Shown piece by piece: positions 9,737-16,776 of a DNA stretch of 64,000 bases. The notes beneath the pieces were generated by a model that was not told the origin of the DNA, ran no database searches, and was given only the letters and a program-made list of their open reading frames with translations. Numbering within the stretch: position 1 is the first letter of the stretch; every line of letters begins with the position of its first letter. This stretch comes from Asaia siamensis. GTDB lineage: Bacteria > Pseudomonadota > Alphaproteobacteria > Acetobacterales > Acetobacteraceae. The DNA lies in the NCBI RefSeq assembly GCF_014635085.1, contig NZ_BMCH01000001.1, forward strand, positions 124,001-188,000, read 5' to 3'. The translations under genes and the position numbers were made by a program.

Positions 9737-9822
9737 TTGTTATTCTTTTATAACAAATCAATATATGGGCACATGTCAACGTGAAATGCGTTGATTTGAA
9801 AATACAACTATGAACGATAGTT
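9737..9822. promoter_or_regulatory. Divergent control region with three palindromes
   Basis: Between the organosulfur operon (start 9682) and the MocR gene (start 9953) lie three successive inverted repeats: TTGTTAT/ATAACAA (9737-9743, 9750-9756), TCAACG/CGTTGA (9776-9781, 9789-9794) and AACTAT/ATAGTT (9806-9811, 9817-9822). On the minus strand a consensus TTGACA (-35-like) lies at 9779-9774 within the second repeat, and a TATAAA lies at 9752-9747 inside the first, although their spacing of 21 is long. The layout fits operators for the adjacent regulator. Binding is inference. Confidence 0.5.
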
Positions 9823-9952
9823 AAATAAGGCCTGACAACATTTCTGCCCCGGAGTGATCCGGGTTGCCCGAATGTCCGGAGACGGGGCCATTTCAGGCCG
9901 GGCCAAGGGGCGCTAGAAGAGCGGGATAGGCGCTAAGGGAGAGAGAAGCAGC

Positions 9953-11356
9953 ATGGCGGCCGAAGCCTGTCTCGAAGGATGGAAAATCGCGATCAGCCGC
10001 GATACGGGCGCGCTTTATCTCGCGATTGTCGAAGCCATTGCTCAGTCCATACGCAAGGGCGAGTTGCAGGAAGGGGAAAAACTGCCGCCACAGCGTGTGA
10101 TCGCCACCCGTCTTGGCACCAATCTCAGCACAGTCACGCGCGCCATTGCCGAGGCGCAGAAGCGCGGCCTGCTCGATGCCACTGTCGGTCGTGGTACTTT
10201 TGTCAGGATCAATGCAGGCGGTAGTTCCTGGCGCATTGCGGGAGGAAGCGTTCTCGACCTGACCATGAACTCGCCGCCTCTGCCCCAGGATCCGGGCATT
10301 CAGGCCATGATCCAGGGTGAAATTAGCGCCATCTTCAAACAGCAGGATGCGCAGTCGCTCATGTCATATCGCGTGACGGGCGGTACGTTGCAGGACAGGC
10401 AACTGGGCATGCAGTGGCTGGCGCCGGTTCTGGGCAGGCGGCGTGCCAGTGAAATGCTGATCGTGCCCGGCGCGCAGGTGGCTCTTTCGGCCATCATGAG
10501 TTCGCTCGTGAGACCGGGCGAAGCCATTGTAACCGATCTCTTTACCTATCCCGGCATGCGCTCGATCGCCGCCCAGTTCGGCTATGTGCTGCTGGGTGTA
10601 GAGCAGGATGAGGAAGGGATGATTCCCGAGGCGCTGGAAGAGCTTTGCGCCCGGCATCGCCCGCGTGTGCTCTACTGTACGCCAACACTGCAGAACCCCA
10701 CGACGGCAACATGGTCGGTGCCTCGCCGTGAGGCCATTCTGGCCATTGCGCGACGCTTTCAGATGAGCGTCGTCGAGGATGATCCCTATAGTCTTCTGCT
10801 TAAGGCACCTCCACCGACGCTGGCGATGCTCGACCCGACAAGGGTGATCTATGTCGCCACCATGTCGAAGGTTCTTAGCCCAGGTCTGCGCACGGCCTAT
10901 ATCGTGCTGCCGGGGGCAGAAATGACCCGGCGCATCACCTCGGGAGTGAGAGCTATCTGTCTGGCCAAGGCCGGTATTCTCGACGCCATCGTTTCACGCT
11001 GGATCGAGACCGGCCTGGCACAGCACTGCCTGCGCAGCATTCGCGATGAGCTGACACAGCGCCACGTGGTCATGCGCCAGATACTGGGCTCGCGGGCACC
11101 CGACAAAACACCGAGCCCCCATGTCTGGCTTTCTTTGCCAGAATGGTGGAGCAGTGCCGATTTCGTGGCTTTCGCCCGCCGTCAGGGGCTGGCCCTTGTG
11201 CCCAGCTCGGTCTTTACCGTGAGTGGCGATCCGCCGGCTGCGGTGCGCATGGCGCTGGGTAGCGCGTCAGATCTTTCTGAATTGCGGGATTCGCTGACCA
11301 ATCTGCGCTCTGTGCTGGAATATCGCCCGGCAGAAGGGTTTTCGGACGTCGTTTGA
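9953..11356 (+). CDS. MocR/TauR-type regulator (GntR wHTH fused to aminotransferase fold)
   Basis: 467 residues. Residues about 20-90 form a GntR winged helix (LQEGEKLPPQRVIATRLGTNLSTVTRAIAEAQKRGLL, here in part), with a glycine-rich wing GRGTFVR. Residues about 110-460 form a fold-type-I aminotransferase domain. Its PLP lysine is Lys306 in TMSKVLSPGLR, and the upstream VVEDDPY supplies the cofactor-ring aspartate. MocR proteins sense amino-acid-like ligands through PLP; TauR, a member, activates taurine genes in Alphaproteobacteria. It is divergent from the organosulfur operon across 270 nt, so regulation of that operon is the obvious inference. AGAGAGAAG before the ATG serves as ribosome-binding site. 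Confidence 0.92.
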   Translation: MAAEACLEGWKIAISRDTGALYLAIVEAIAQSIRKGELQEGEKLPPQRVIATRLGTNLSTVTRAIAEAQKRGLLDATVGRGTFVRINAGGSSWRIAGGSVLDLTMNSPPLPQDPGIQAMIQGEISAIFKQQDAQSLMSYRVTGGTLQDRQLGMQWLAPVLGRRRASEMLIVPGAQVALSAIMSSLVRPGEAIVTDLFTYPGMRSIAAQFGYVLLGVEQDEEGMIPEALEELCARHRPRVLYCTPTLQNPTTATWSVPRREAILAIARRFQMSVVEDDPYSLLLKAPPPTLAMLDPTRVIYVATMSKVLSPGLRTAYIVLPGAEMTRRITSGVRAICLAKAGILDAIVSRWIETGLAQHCLRSIRDELTQRHVVMRQILGSRAPDKTPSPHVWLSLPEWWSSADFVAFARRQGLALVPSSVFTVSGDPPAAVRMALGSASDLSELRDSLTNLRSVLEYRPAEGFSDVV

Positions 11357-11755
11357 GGGGGCATGAGGCGAGGAACCAGCCTGTGAAAAGACTGGCTTAC
11401 CGCGAATTCATCTGAAACATCCATTGGAGAAGATCACGAAAAAGAGATATAATAATAGAGAAAAAACAATGATCTAACGATTTTCATGCAGATTGTTTTT
11501 TCACGTATGGCATATTGTATGCATTTGTGTGAGCTAAATTTATCCAGAACATGATAAAGATTATTTTGTATGGTTTTTCATATCCATACAATTTCTTGCG
11601 TCGACGGTCAGAACTCCCCATAGAATAGGACACCAGCCGCTTTTGCCCGAGCTGGATGTCTCTCATCAGACATACTGGGCAGGCGGCGTTGCTTATCAAG
11701 CTTGGCGCCGCGGACGCACCATCCACCGCCGACGCCTCTCTCAAGGAGAGTCAGG
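11357..11755. other. AT-rich gene-free stretch
   Basis: About 400 nt without a supported gene. Positions about 11410-11600 are strikingly AT-rich compared with the flanks. It contains an 8-bp inverted repeat TTGTATGG/CCATACAA (11566-11573 and 11584-11591, 10-nt loop). The right part regains high GC and ends with the ribosome-binding sequence AAGGAGAG of the next gene. It may hold the promoter of that gene and the end of the MocR transcript. No tRNA or recognised RNA family was seen. Confidence 0.5.
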
Positions 11756-11992
11756 ATGAACGCAGAACTCGCTAATCCCTCGCTGGCCGCACAGGAAGAA
11801 TCTGCCCAGCGGCGCCTGCGGTATCGCATGATCGCCATGGTGGTGGGTGTGCTCATGTTCCATGTCTGCCTCGCCTGGGCCGTCGCAGGGACGTCGGTCG
11901 ATCTGGAAGATCATTTCCACACCAATTACTGGGCATTGGGCGGTACGCTCTTCTGGGCCATGTTTGCCGTCTATAACATGAGCGTTTCCTGA
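11756..11992 (+). CDS. Small two-helix membrane protein, function unknown
   Basis: A 78-residue product starting at the ATG at 11756, which is preceded by AAGGAGAG at good spacing. Upstream in-frame residues exist but lack such a site. It has a charged, Gln/Glu/Arg-rich N-terminus, a first hydrophobic helix at about residues 24-45 (MIAMVVGVLMFHVCLAWAVA), a short polar loop VDLEDHFHTNYW with acidic and histidine residues, and a second helix at about 60-77. It has no recognised family. It sits alone between an AT-rich region and the convergent glycosyltransferase operon, 43 nt before that operon's last stop. The well-placed ribosome-binding site and membrane topology support a real gene. Confidence 0.65.
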   Translation: MNAELANPSLAAQEESAQRRLRYRMIAMVVGVLMFHVCLAWAVAGTSVDLEDHFHTNYWALGGTLFWAMFAVYNMSVS

Positions 11993-12035
11993 GCACAGAA
12001 GGCCCCCCGGCATTCTGAAATCTCAGGCTTGAAGC

Positions 12036-13127
12036 TCAGGCAGCAGCGTGCGTCCGTGTATGGCACGTGATGACCTTTTCATAGAGTGCTTCATACCGGT
12101 CGACCATGCGCGAGAGGCTGAAATACTCCTCCACGCGACGCCGGGGAATGATCCGGTCAATCTTAAGAGCCTCCAGGATGGCCGCAGCCAGGGCAACAGG
12201 GTCATCGGGGGGCGCAAAACGTCCGGCTTCCTCGCCGATGATTTCACGCGTAGCCCCCTGGTCAAAAGCTGCGACGGGCAGGCCACTGGCCATGGCTTCA
12301 ACCGCCACAAGCCCGAACGGCTCATCCCAGCATGGCGTGAAGAGCAGCAGGGCGGCCTCGCGCATCTGTTCTGCCAGCCCTGCGCCGTCCAGCACGCCCC
12401 CATAGATGATCTTTTCGTCCAGCAGCGGGGCGATTTCCCTGTCAAAATAGGTATCATCTTCCTTGACGCCGAAAAGCCTCAGCCCAATGCCGCATTGGCG
12501 CGCAGCTCTTATCGCGTGGTGCGGGCCTTTATTTGGCGTGATCCGGCCACACCACAGAGCATGATTTCCGCGCTTCCCTGACCATGGCCAAAGGGCGAGA
12601 TCGATGCCGTTATGAACGATTTCGGCTGTGTCAGGCGTTCCCTCGGGCCACCAGCACAATGTCTGTCGCTGTGATGTAACCGTGGCCCGGTGGGTGGGGC
12701 TGAGACTGTCGCGCACCACCCCGTGAATGGCTTCGAAAGGAGGCACATGCAGGGATGTGACGCAGGGAAGACCACTCTTTTTGGCGCCCTGCATCACGAA
12801 GCGATGGAGAGAGTTATTGTGCACGACGTCGAAGGCATTGCTGAAAATACGCGGACACGCCGAGGCGAAGGCCCTGTCGAGAACAGGGTAGAGCCTGGGG
12901 TCAGGCCGGGCATTCTCCCAAGGGAAATCGCGATCGTAATGGACATCCAGAACAGGATCGATCGTAAAGCGCGCATCGCTGTCACCTGCCGCGAACAGGG
13001 TGACATCGTGCCCACGTGCAATCAGCCCTTTGGCGAGATGAAAACTATGGGCTTCCATCCCGCCCTTGAAGGGTTCTGCGATCGGATGACGCGGATGCGC
13101 GACGAGCGCAATGCGCAGAGGGGTCAT
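12036..13127 (-). CDS. Family 4 glycosyltransferase
   Basis: 363 residues with a GT-B layout. The N-terminal half opens with a strand and a glycine-rich acceptor loop (IALVAHPRHPIAEPFKGGMEAH), and the C-terminal half carries the nucleotide-sugar site (GRITPNKGPHHAIRAA). The E-x7-E motif is DEPFGLVAVEAMASGLPV. GT4 enzymes are retaining transferases using activated sugars for polysaccharides, lipids or small glycosides. It is the last of four glycosyltransferase genes in one leftward operon and overlaps the gene before it by 4 nt. No polymerase, flippase or sugar-nucleotide gene accompanies the set, so the acceptor is unknown. Confidence 0.9.
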   Translation of the reverse strand: MTPLRIALVAHPRHPIAEPFKGGMEAHSFHLAKGLIARGHDVTLFAAGDSDARFTIDPVLDVHYDRDFPWENARPDPRLYPVLDRAFASACPRIFSNAFDVVHNNSLHRFVMQGAKKSGLPCVTSLHVPPFEAIHGVVRDSLSPTHRATVTSQRQTLCWWPEGTPDTAEIVHNGIDLALWPWSGKRGNHALWCGRITPNKGPHHAIRAARQCGIGLRLFGVKEDDTYFDREIAPLLDEKIIYGGVLDGAGLAEQMREAALLLFTPCWDEPFGLVAVEAMASGLPVAAFDQGATREIIGEEAGRFAPPDDPVALAAAILEALKIDRIIPRRRVEEYFSLSRMVDRYEALYEKVITCHTRTHAAA

Positions 13128-14056
13128 TCTGCAGCAAGGCTCTGGGCGAGGGGGGCGGTGCGCTGTTCCAGGATGCGAATGACCGACGCTGTATTGGCAT
13201 AGGGCTGATGACTCTGCTGCCCGGTCAGGGCGAGATCTGCCTCATCGGGTTGCCGCAGAATGCGGATAGGGCGCCCCGCAGTATCGTCTATCAGACCCAT
13301 GAGACGAAAGGCATGCAGCCAGTGGCCCATGGTGCGATAGCCCCATTTTCCCTCGAAGCGCTCTGCGTTTTTGACCACCGTCTCCAGATGATGCACCGGT
13401 GGCATATGGTGGGCATGGTGCTGGTGATAGACAAGCGCGCCTTTCAGCCAGCCCAGCATCCCGCCGGAAAGGGTAAAGCCTTTCGCGTAGTCCGTATCTT
13501 CACCACCATAGCCGACATAGCTTTCGTCAAAGCCGCCCGACGCCATGAAGCTGTCGCGTCGTATGGCGAAATTCAATGACCAGAAACAGCGATAATCCGA
13601 GCAGATTTCAACGCCTTCTGCTGGCGGCCCGCGCCTGTCGGAGTGTCGGGCACAATTCTGTTCGAACCCGGCATATGTCCAGCCCGATTGGGATGCGCCT
13701 GCCGGGAGGTACATGACTTCGCCCATCAGAAGCCCGTCACATTCTGTGAGGCCTTTCTGATAGTCATGCAGGCAATCAGGGGCCGGGATGCAATCGATAT
13801 CCAGAAAAACCAGTGCCTCGCCGCTGGCGAGTGACGCAGCGCGGTTGCGGGCGGCCGAGAGACGCAGGGCAAGAGGATCGATTTTCACCTGCCGTACCGG
13901 AAAAGGCATCTCGGGCAGATTGTCGTAGAGCGTGTCCTGCATGACCGCGATGATGAACTCGTGTGGCAGAACGCTCTGCCGTGCGAGCCCGAGCATCATA
14001 TTGACCAGATGCGCAGGCCGCCCTTTTGCGAGGGTCAGAACAGACAGGGTTTTCAT
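13124..14056 (-). CDS. Family 2 (GT-A) glycosyltransferase
   Basis: 310 residues beginning LSVLTLAKGRPAHLVNMM. A DXD-like metal/nucleotide motif occurs in ALVFLDIDCIP (about residues 92-102), and the family-typical acceptor/catalytic region reads GGFDESYVGYGGEDTDYAKG (about 173-192). This is a single-domain soluble transferase without membrane segments. The GYGGEDTD block is shared by GT2 and galactosyltransferase-type GT27 enzymes, which use UDP-sugars. It overlaps the GT4 gene by 4 nt and the GT-B gene before it by 4 nt, so all four proteins are probably made together in the cytoplasm. Confidence 0.87.
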   Translation of the reverse strand: MKTLSVLTLAKGRPAHLVNMMLGLARQSVLPHEFIIAVMQDTLYDNLPEMPFPVRQVKIDPLALRLSAARNRAASLASGEALVFLDIDCIPAPDCLHDYQKGLTECDGLLMGEVMYLPAGASQSGWTYAGFEQNCARHSDRRGPPAEGVEICSDYRCFWSLNFAIRRDSFMASGGFDESYVGYGGEDTDYAKGFTLSGGMLGWLKGALVYHQHHAHHMPPVHHLETVVKNAERFEGKWGYRTMGHWLHAFRLMGLIDDTAGRPIRILRQPDEADLALTGQQSHQPYANTASVIRILEQRTAPLAQSLAAE

Positions 14057-15186
14057 GGAAGGAGAGTCTCACGGACAGGGGTGGGGTGGTCATTCCAGAA
14101 ACGGGCGATCAGGCCTTCGATCCAGAGCGCGGTGCGTTCTGCAGGATGGTCGTCGATGGCGGCGCGCTGGGTTTCAGGGGCGTGGTGGCTGTAGGTTTCG
14201 GTCAGCGCGCGCGACCAGGCTTGGGCGGAGCTGGGGAGATGGGGGCGAATGGTTGCCATCCCGGCGGCGGCGAGGCATTCCGCCTTGCGATGCTGCTCAT
14301 CGAAATACCGCCATTCCGGTACGGCGAGCCAGGGTTTGCCAGCCGCCAGGATTTGCTGACAGGTTGTATTGCCTGTGCTGGCAATGATGCAGTCAGCTGC
14401 CGCGATATAGTCTGCGGCCTGCTCGACCCAGCCATGATGGACCAGATTACCCGGTTCCGTAGCGTGCCAGTCGCGCGCCATGGGGCCGATCGTTATCCAA
14501 AGCGCGTCGGGCCTTGTGCGCGCGCCGACGGCGATTGGGGCTGCGGTGAAGCCGGTGCCGCCACCGCCTGCCATGACGAGAATGATTTCGCGCGCGTCAT
14601 CGAGTCCAAGGCGTCGGCGGGCGACCTCCCTTTCCGGAAGGCTGTCAGCCTTGCCCAGACCGCCTGCAAAAAAGACCCGGTTGCGCAGCGCGCTATGCCA
14701 TTCAGGCTGGGCGAGCTTGCCGGAAAACGGGGCCAGCACGCCAATTGCGCCGTCATACGCTGCCTGATGCCCCTCATCATCGCGATCACCATGCTGGAGG
14801 ATCTTGATATGAGGCACGCTGCATAATCTGCTGAGCTGAGCGATTTCGGCCGAAACGTCGCAGATCATCAGGGCAGGATCGGCCTCGACAAACCAAGCGA
14901 CGATCTGCCCCATTGCCTTGCGTATCCCCGGCCAACCCAGAGGCGCGCAGTGAACGGTGCGCGGGGTCGGAATGTCTGCCAGCGCCGAATTTTCGTGTCC
15001 GTCTGCCTCGAAAAGCGACGGGATACGTATCAACTCGGCATGAGTTGGCAGTGCGGGGAACAGATCATCGCGCGCGCAGAATATCGTAACTGGTCGTGAC
15101 GACGGCAATGCGTTAATGATCGACAGGCATCTCTCGGCATGCCCGCGCCCCTGATGATGGACGAAATAACCGATAGGTCTGGTCAT
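14053..15186 (-). CDS. GT-B glycosyltransferase, MurG/GT28-like
   Basis: 377 residues. The N-terminal GYFVHHQGRGHAERCLSIINAL holds the Gly-rich/His loop typical of GT28 and MurG-like enzymes. The C-terminal half has ILVMAGGGGTGF and then IIASTGNTTCQQILAAGKPWLAVP, the usual UDP-sugar-binding block. Enzymes of this shape transfer GlcNAc or other UDP-sugars to lipid or saccharide acceptors. No membrane segment or signal peptide is visible. It lies third from the 3' end of the operon with 4-nt overlaps on both sides. The donor and acceptor cannot be inferred from sequence. Confidence 0.82.
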   Translation of the reverse strand: MTRPIGYFVHHQGRGHAERCLSIINALPSSRPVTIFCARDDLFPALPTHAELIRIPSLFEADGHENSALADIPTPRTVHCAPLGWPGIRKAMGQIVAWFVEADPALMICDVSAEIAQLSRLCSVPHIKILQHGDRDDEGHQAAYDGAIGVLAPFSGKLAQPEWHSALRNRVFFAGGLGKADSLPEREVARRRLGLDDAREIILVMAGGGGTGFTAAPIAVGARTRPDALWITIGPMARDWHATEPGNLVHHGWVEQAADYIAAADCIIASTGNTTCQQILAAGKPWLAVPEWRYFDEQHRKAECLAAAGMATIRPHLPSSAQAWSRALTETYSHHAPETQRAAIDDHPAERTALWIEGLIARFWNDHPTPVRETLLP

Positions 15187-16559
15187 ATGACGGTTCCTGA
15201 AAGGGCAGCGTGATCGGGTTCAATGAGGGGCAGAGCGGATCTGGTCGCAAAGCCGCGAGGCGCCAGATCGTGTTTTTTCCGGGCAAGCGAGCGGTAGACT
15301 GCGATCGAGGCGTGGGCATAAGCCTCCCAGTCAAGCAGAGGGGCTGCGCTTCTTGCCGCTTTGGCGAGGTGCTGTCGGAGTTCCGGCCTGTCCAGCAGAC
15401 GATGAAGCGCCAGCCTCAAAGCGTCTGGCGAGTCAGGTGAAACAAGAAGGCCATGGCCAAGCCGGTTGAGAATGTCCACCGGACCACCCTGGTTTGTGGC
15501 TACGACAGGAAGGCCTGCTGATGCAGCCTCCAGAAGGGTCAGACCGAAGGGTTCATGACGTGCGGGATTGACGAAAACACCCCCCGATACAGCAGCGTGC
15601 CGATAGAGCCCCGCGACATCATCGGGGCTATGGCTGGAGGGAAGCGTGAAGCAGCCATCGAGACGATAACGGGCTCGGATCTGCTTGAGCTTTGACACGA
15701 CCCCGGCTTCTTCCGTTCCCGGATGGAGAAGGGTGTGTTGCCCGCTCAGAATGACGAGATTGGCTTTGCGCTGAAGGGCTGTGTCCTGCGCGTATAGTGT
15801 CACAAGGGCGGCAAGATTTTTCTTCTCGACAGGGCGCGCAATGGCAAGGATGAGGGGCCGCGCCGGATGCGTCAGCTTTCCTTTCAGGAAGCGCGCGCCG
15901 TGTTCGGCATCCACGTCATTCAGAGCGGGAACCCCAGGGGAGATAATATGTGTTTTTTCCCTCGCCGTTGAGACGCCGTAGCGGGGGATCTGGCAATCGG
16001 CCTCATCTCGTGTCGAGACAATCAGGGCGTCAGCGTCACGAATGGCGCATGTCTCGAGGGCAATCCTGTCATACAGTGCCGAAGATGCCGTCCCGCCAGA
16101 GTGGAGCTTGTCGATACCGAGCGCATGAGGCGTATAGACGACCGGAAGGCGTTCGCTTCCCGACATGGAGAGCGCAAGAGACGCGGCATCGGCAAAATGC
16201 ACATGGGCGACGTCAGGGCGGTAGTCGGGTCGCGTCAGAAGCCGCCGCAGGGCATATGAAAGCGCAGGGAGCTGGGCGGAGAGCGCCTCCTTTTCGCAAT
16301 AGGGAGCGCCCGGCGCACCTAATCTGACAATCGTGATCTTGTCGGAAACAGGTTCGATTTCCTGATCATGCACCGCGCCAAGACGCTCATTGCTGAATCG
16401 TCTTGTTACGATAGTAATTCGATCGACATCGGGGCGGCGCTCCTGAGCGAGTGCTGCCCCGAGCACATACGCAATATGGCCGCCGGTATCGGGGGTGATG
16501 CCATAGGTGACAGGAGGAGCGCGGAGGCAGCCGCCAAGCGCAATATGGAGAATATGCAC
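15183..16559 (-). CDS. Sucrose-phosphate-synthase-like GT4 glycosyltransferase
   Basis: 458 residues. The N-terminus (HILHIALGGCLRAPPVTYGITPDTGGHIAYVLGAA, in part) contains the DTGGHIAYVL block seen in sucrose-phosphate synthases and sucrose synthases, where the glycine pair contacts the donor. The C-terminal site includes ILAIARPVEKKNLAALV and the E-x7-E block HEPFGLTLLEAASAGLPVVATNQGG. SPS-like enzymes join a glucosyl donor to fructose-6-phosphate, but related bacterial proteins make other glycosides such as mannosylglycerate-type solutes. It is the first gene of the four-gene operon and overlaps the next by 4 nt. No HAD-type sucrose-phosphate phosphatase is nearby, so sucrose synthesis is only one possibility. 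Confidence 0.85.
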   Translation of the reverse strand: MHILHIALGGCLRAPPVTYGITPDTGGHIAYVLGAALAQERRPDVDRITIVTRRFSNERLGAVHDQEIEPVSDKITIVRLGAPGAPYCEKEALSAQLPALSYALRRLLTRPDYRPDVAHVHFADAASLALSMSGSERLPVVYTPHALGIDKLHSGGTASSALYDRIALETCAIRDADALIVSTRDEADCQIPRYGVSTAREKTHIISPGVPALNDVDAEHGARFLKGKLTHPARPLILAIARPVEKKNLAALVTLYAQDTALQRKANLVILSGQHTLLHPGTEEAGVVSKLKQIRARYRLDGCFTLPSSHSPDDVAGLYRHAAVSGGVFVNPARHEPFGLTLLEAASAGLPVVATNQGGPVDILNRLGHGLLVSPDSPDALRLALHRLLDRPELRQHLAKAARSAAPLLDWEAYAHASIAVYRSLARKKHDLAPRGFATRSALPLIEPDHAALSGTVI

Positions 16560-16720
16560 GCGTCACCTCATCTATGGGGCGATAGAACGCCACCTTATGA
16601 GAGGCGGTTTCTAATGCGGGTGATCGAAAATCGCATTGATGCAAAATGATGCTGAAATGGAACAGATGGCCGATTGGGGGCCATTCTTCACCCGGCCTCG
16701 GGAACCGGACCGGACTCATC

Positions 16721-16757
16721 AAAAAAGGGGAGAGGGTTGCCCCATCTCCCCTTTTTT
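16721..16757 (-). terminator. Strong intrinsic terminator after treY
   Basis: A perfect 13-bp inverted repeat (16721-16733 and 16745-16757) made of an A6 run, GGGGAGA and their complement, with an 11-nt loop. The A/T ends give a T6 tract in either direction, so it can work both ways. It sits 19 nt beyond the treY stop and ends the leftward glycogen/trehalose operon before the glycosyltransferase operon. Confidence 0.92.
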
Positions 16758-16776
16758 CTCGCGGGTGATTTGCTGT

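Noticed and set aside
12036-16559. Glycosyltransferase operon as an acetan or cellulose exopolysaccharide locus
   Set aside because: No polymerase, flippase, cellulose synthase or priming glycosyltransferase is present.
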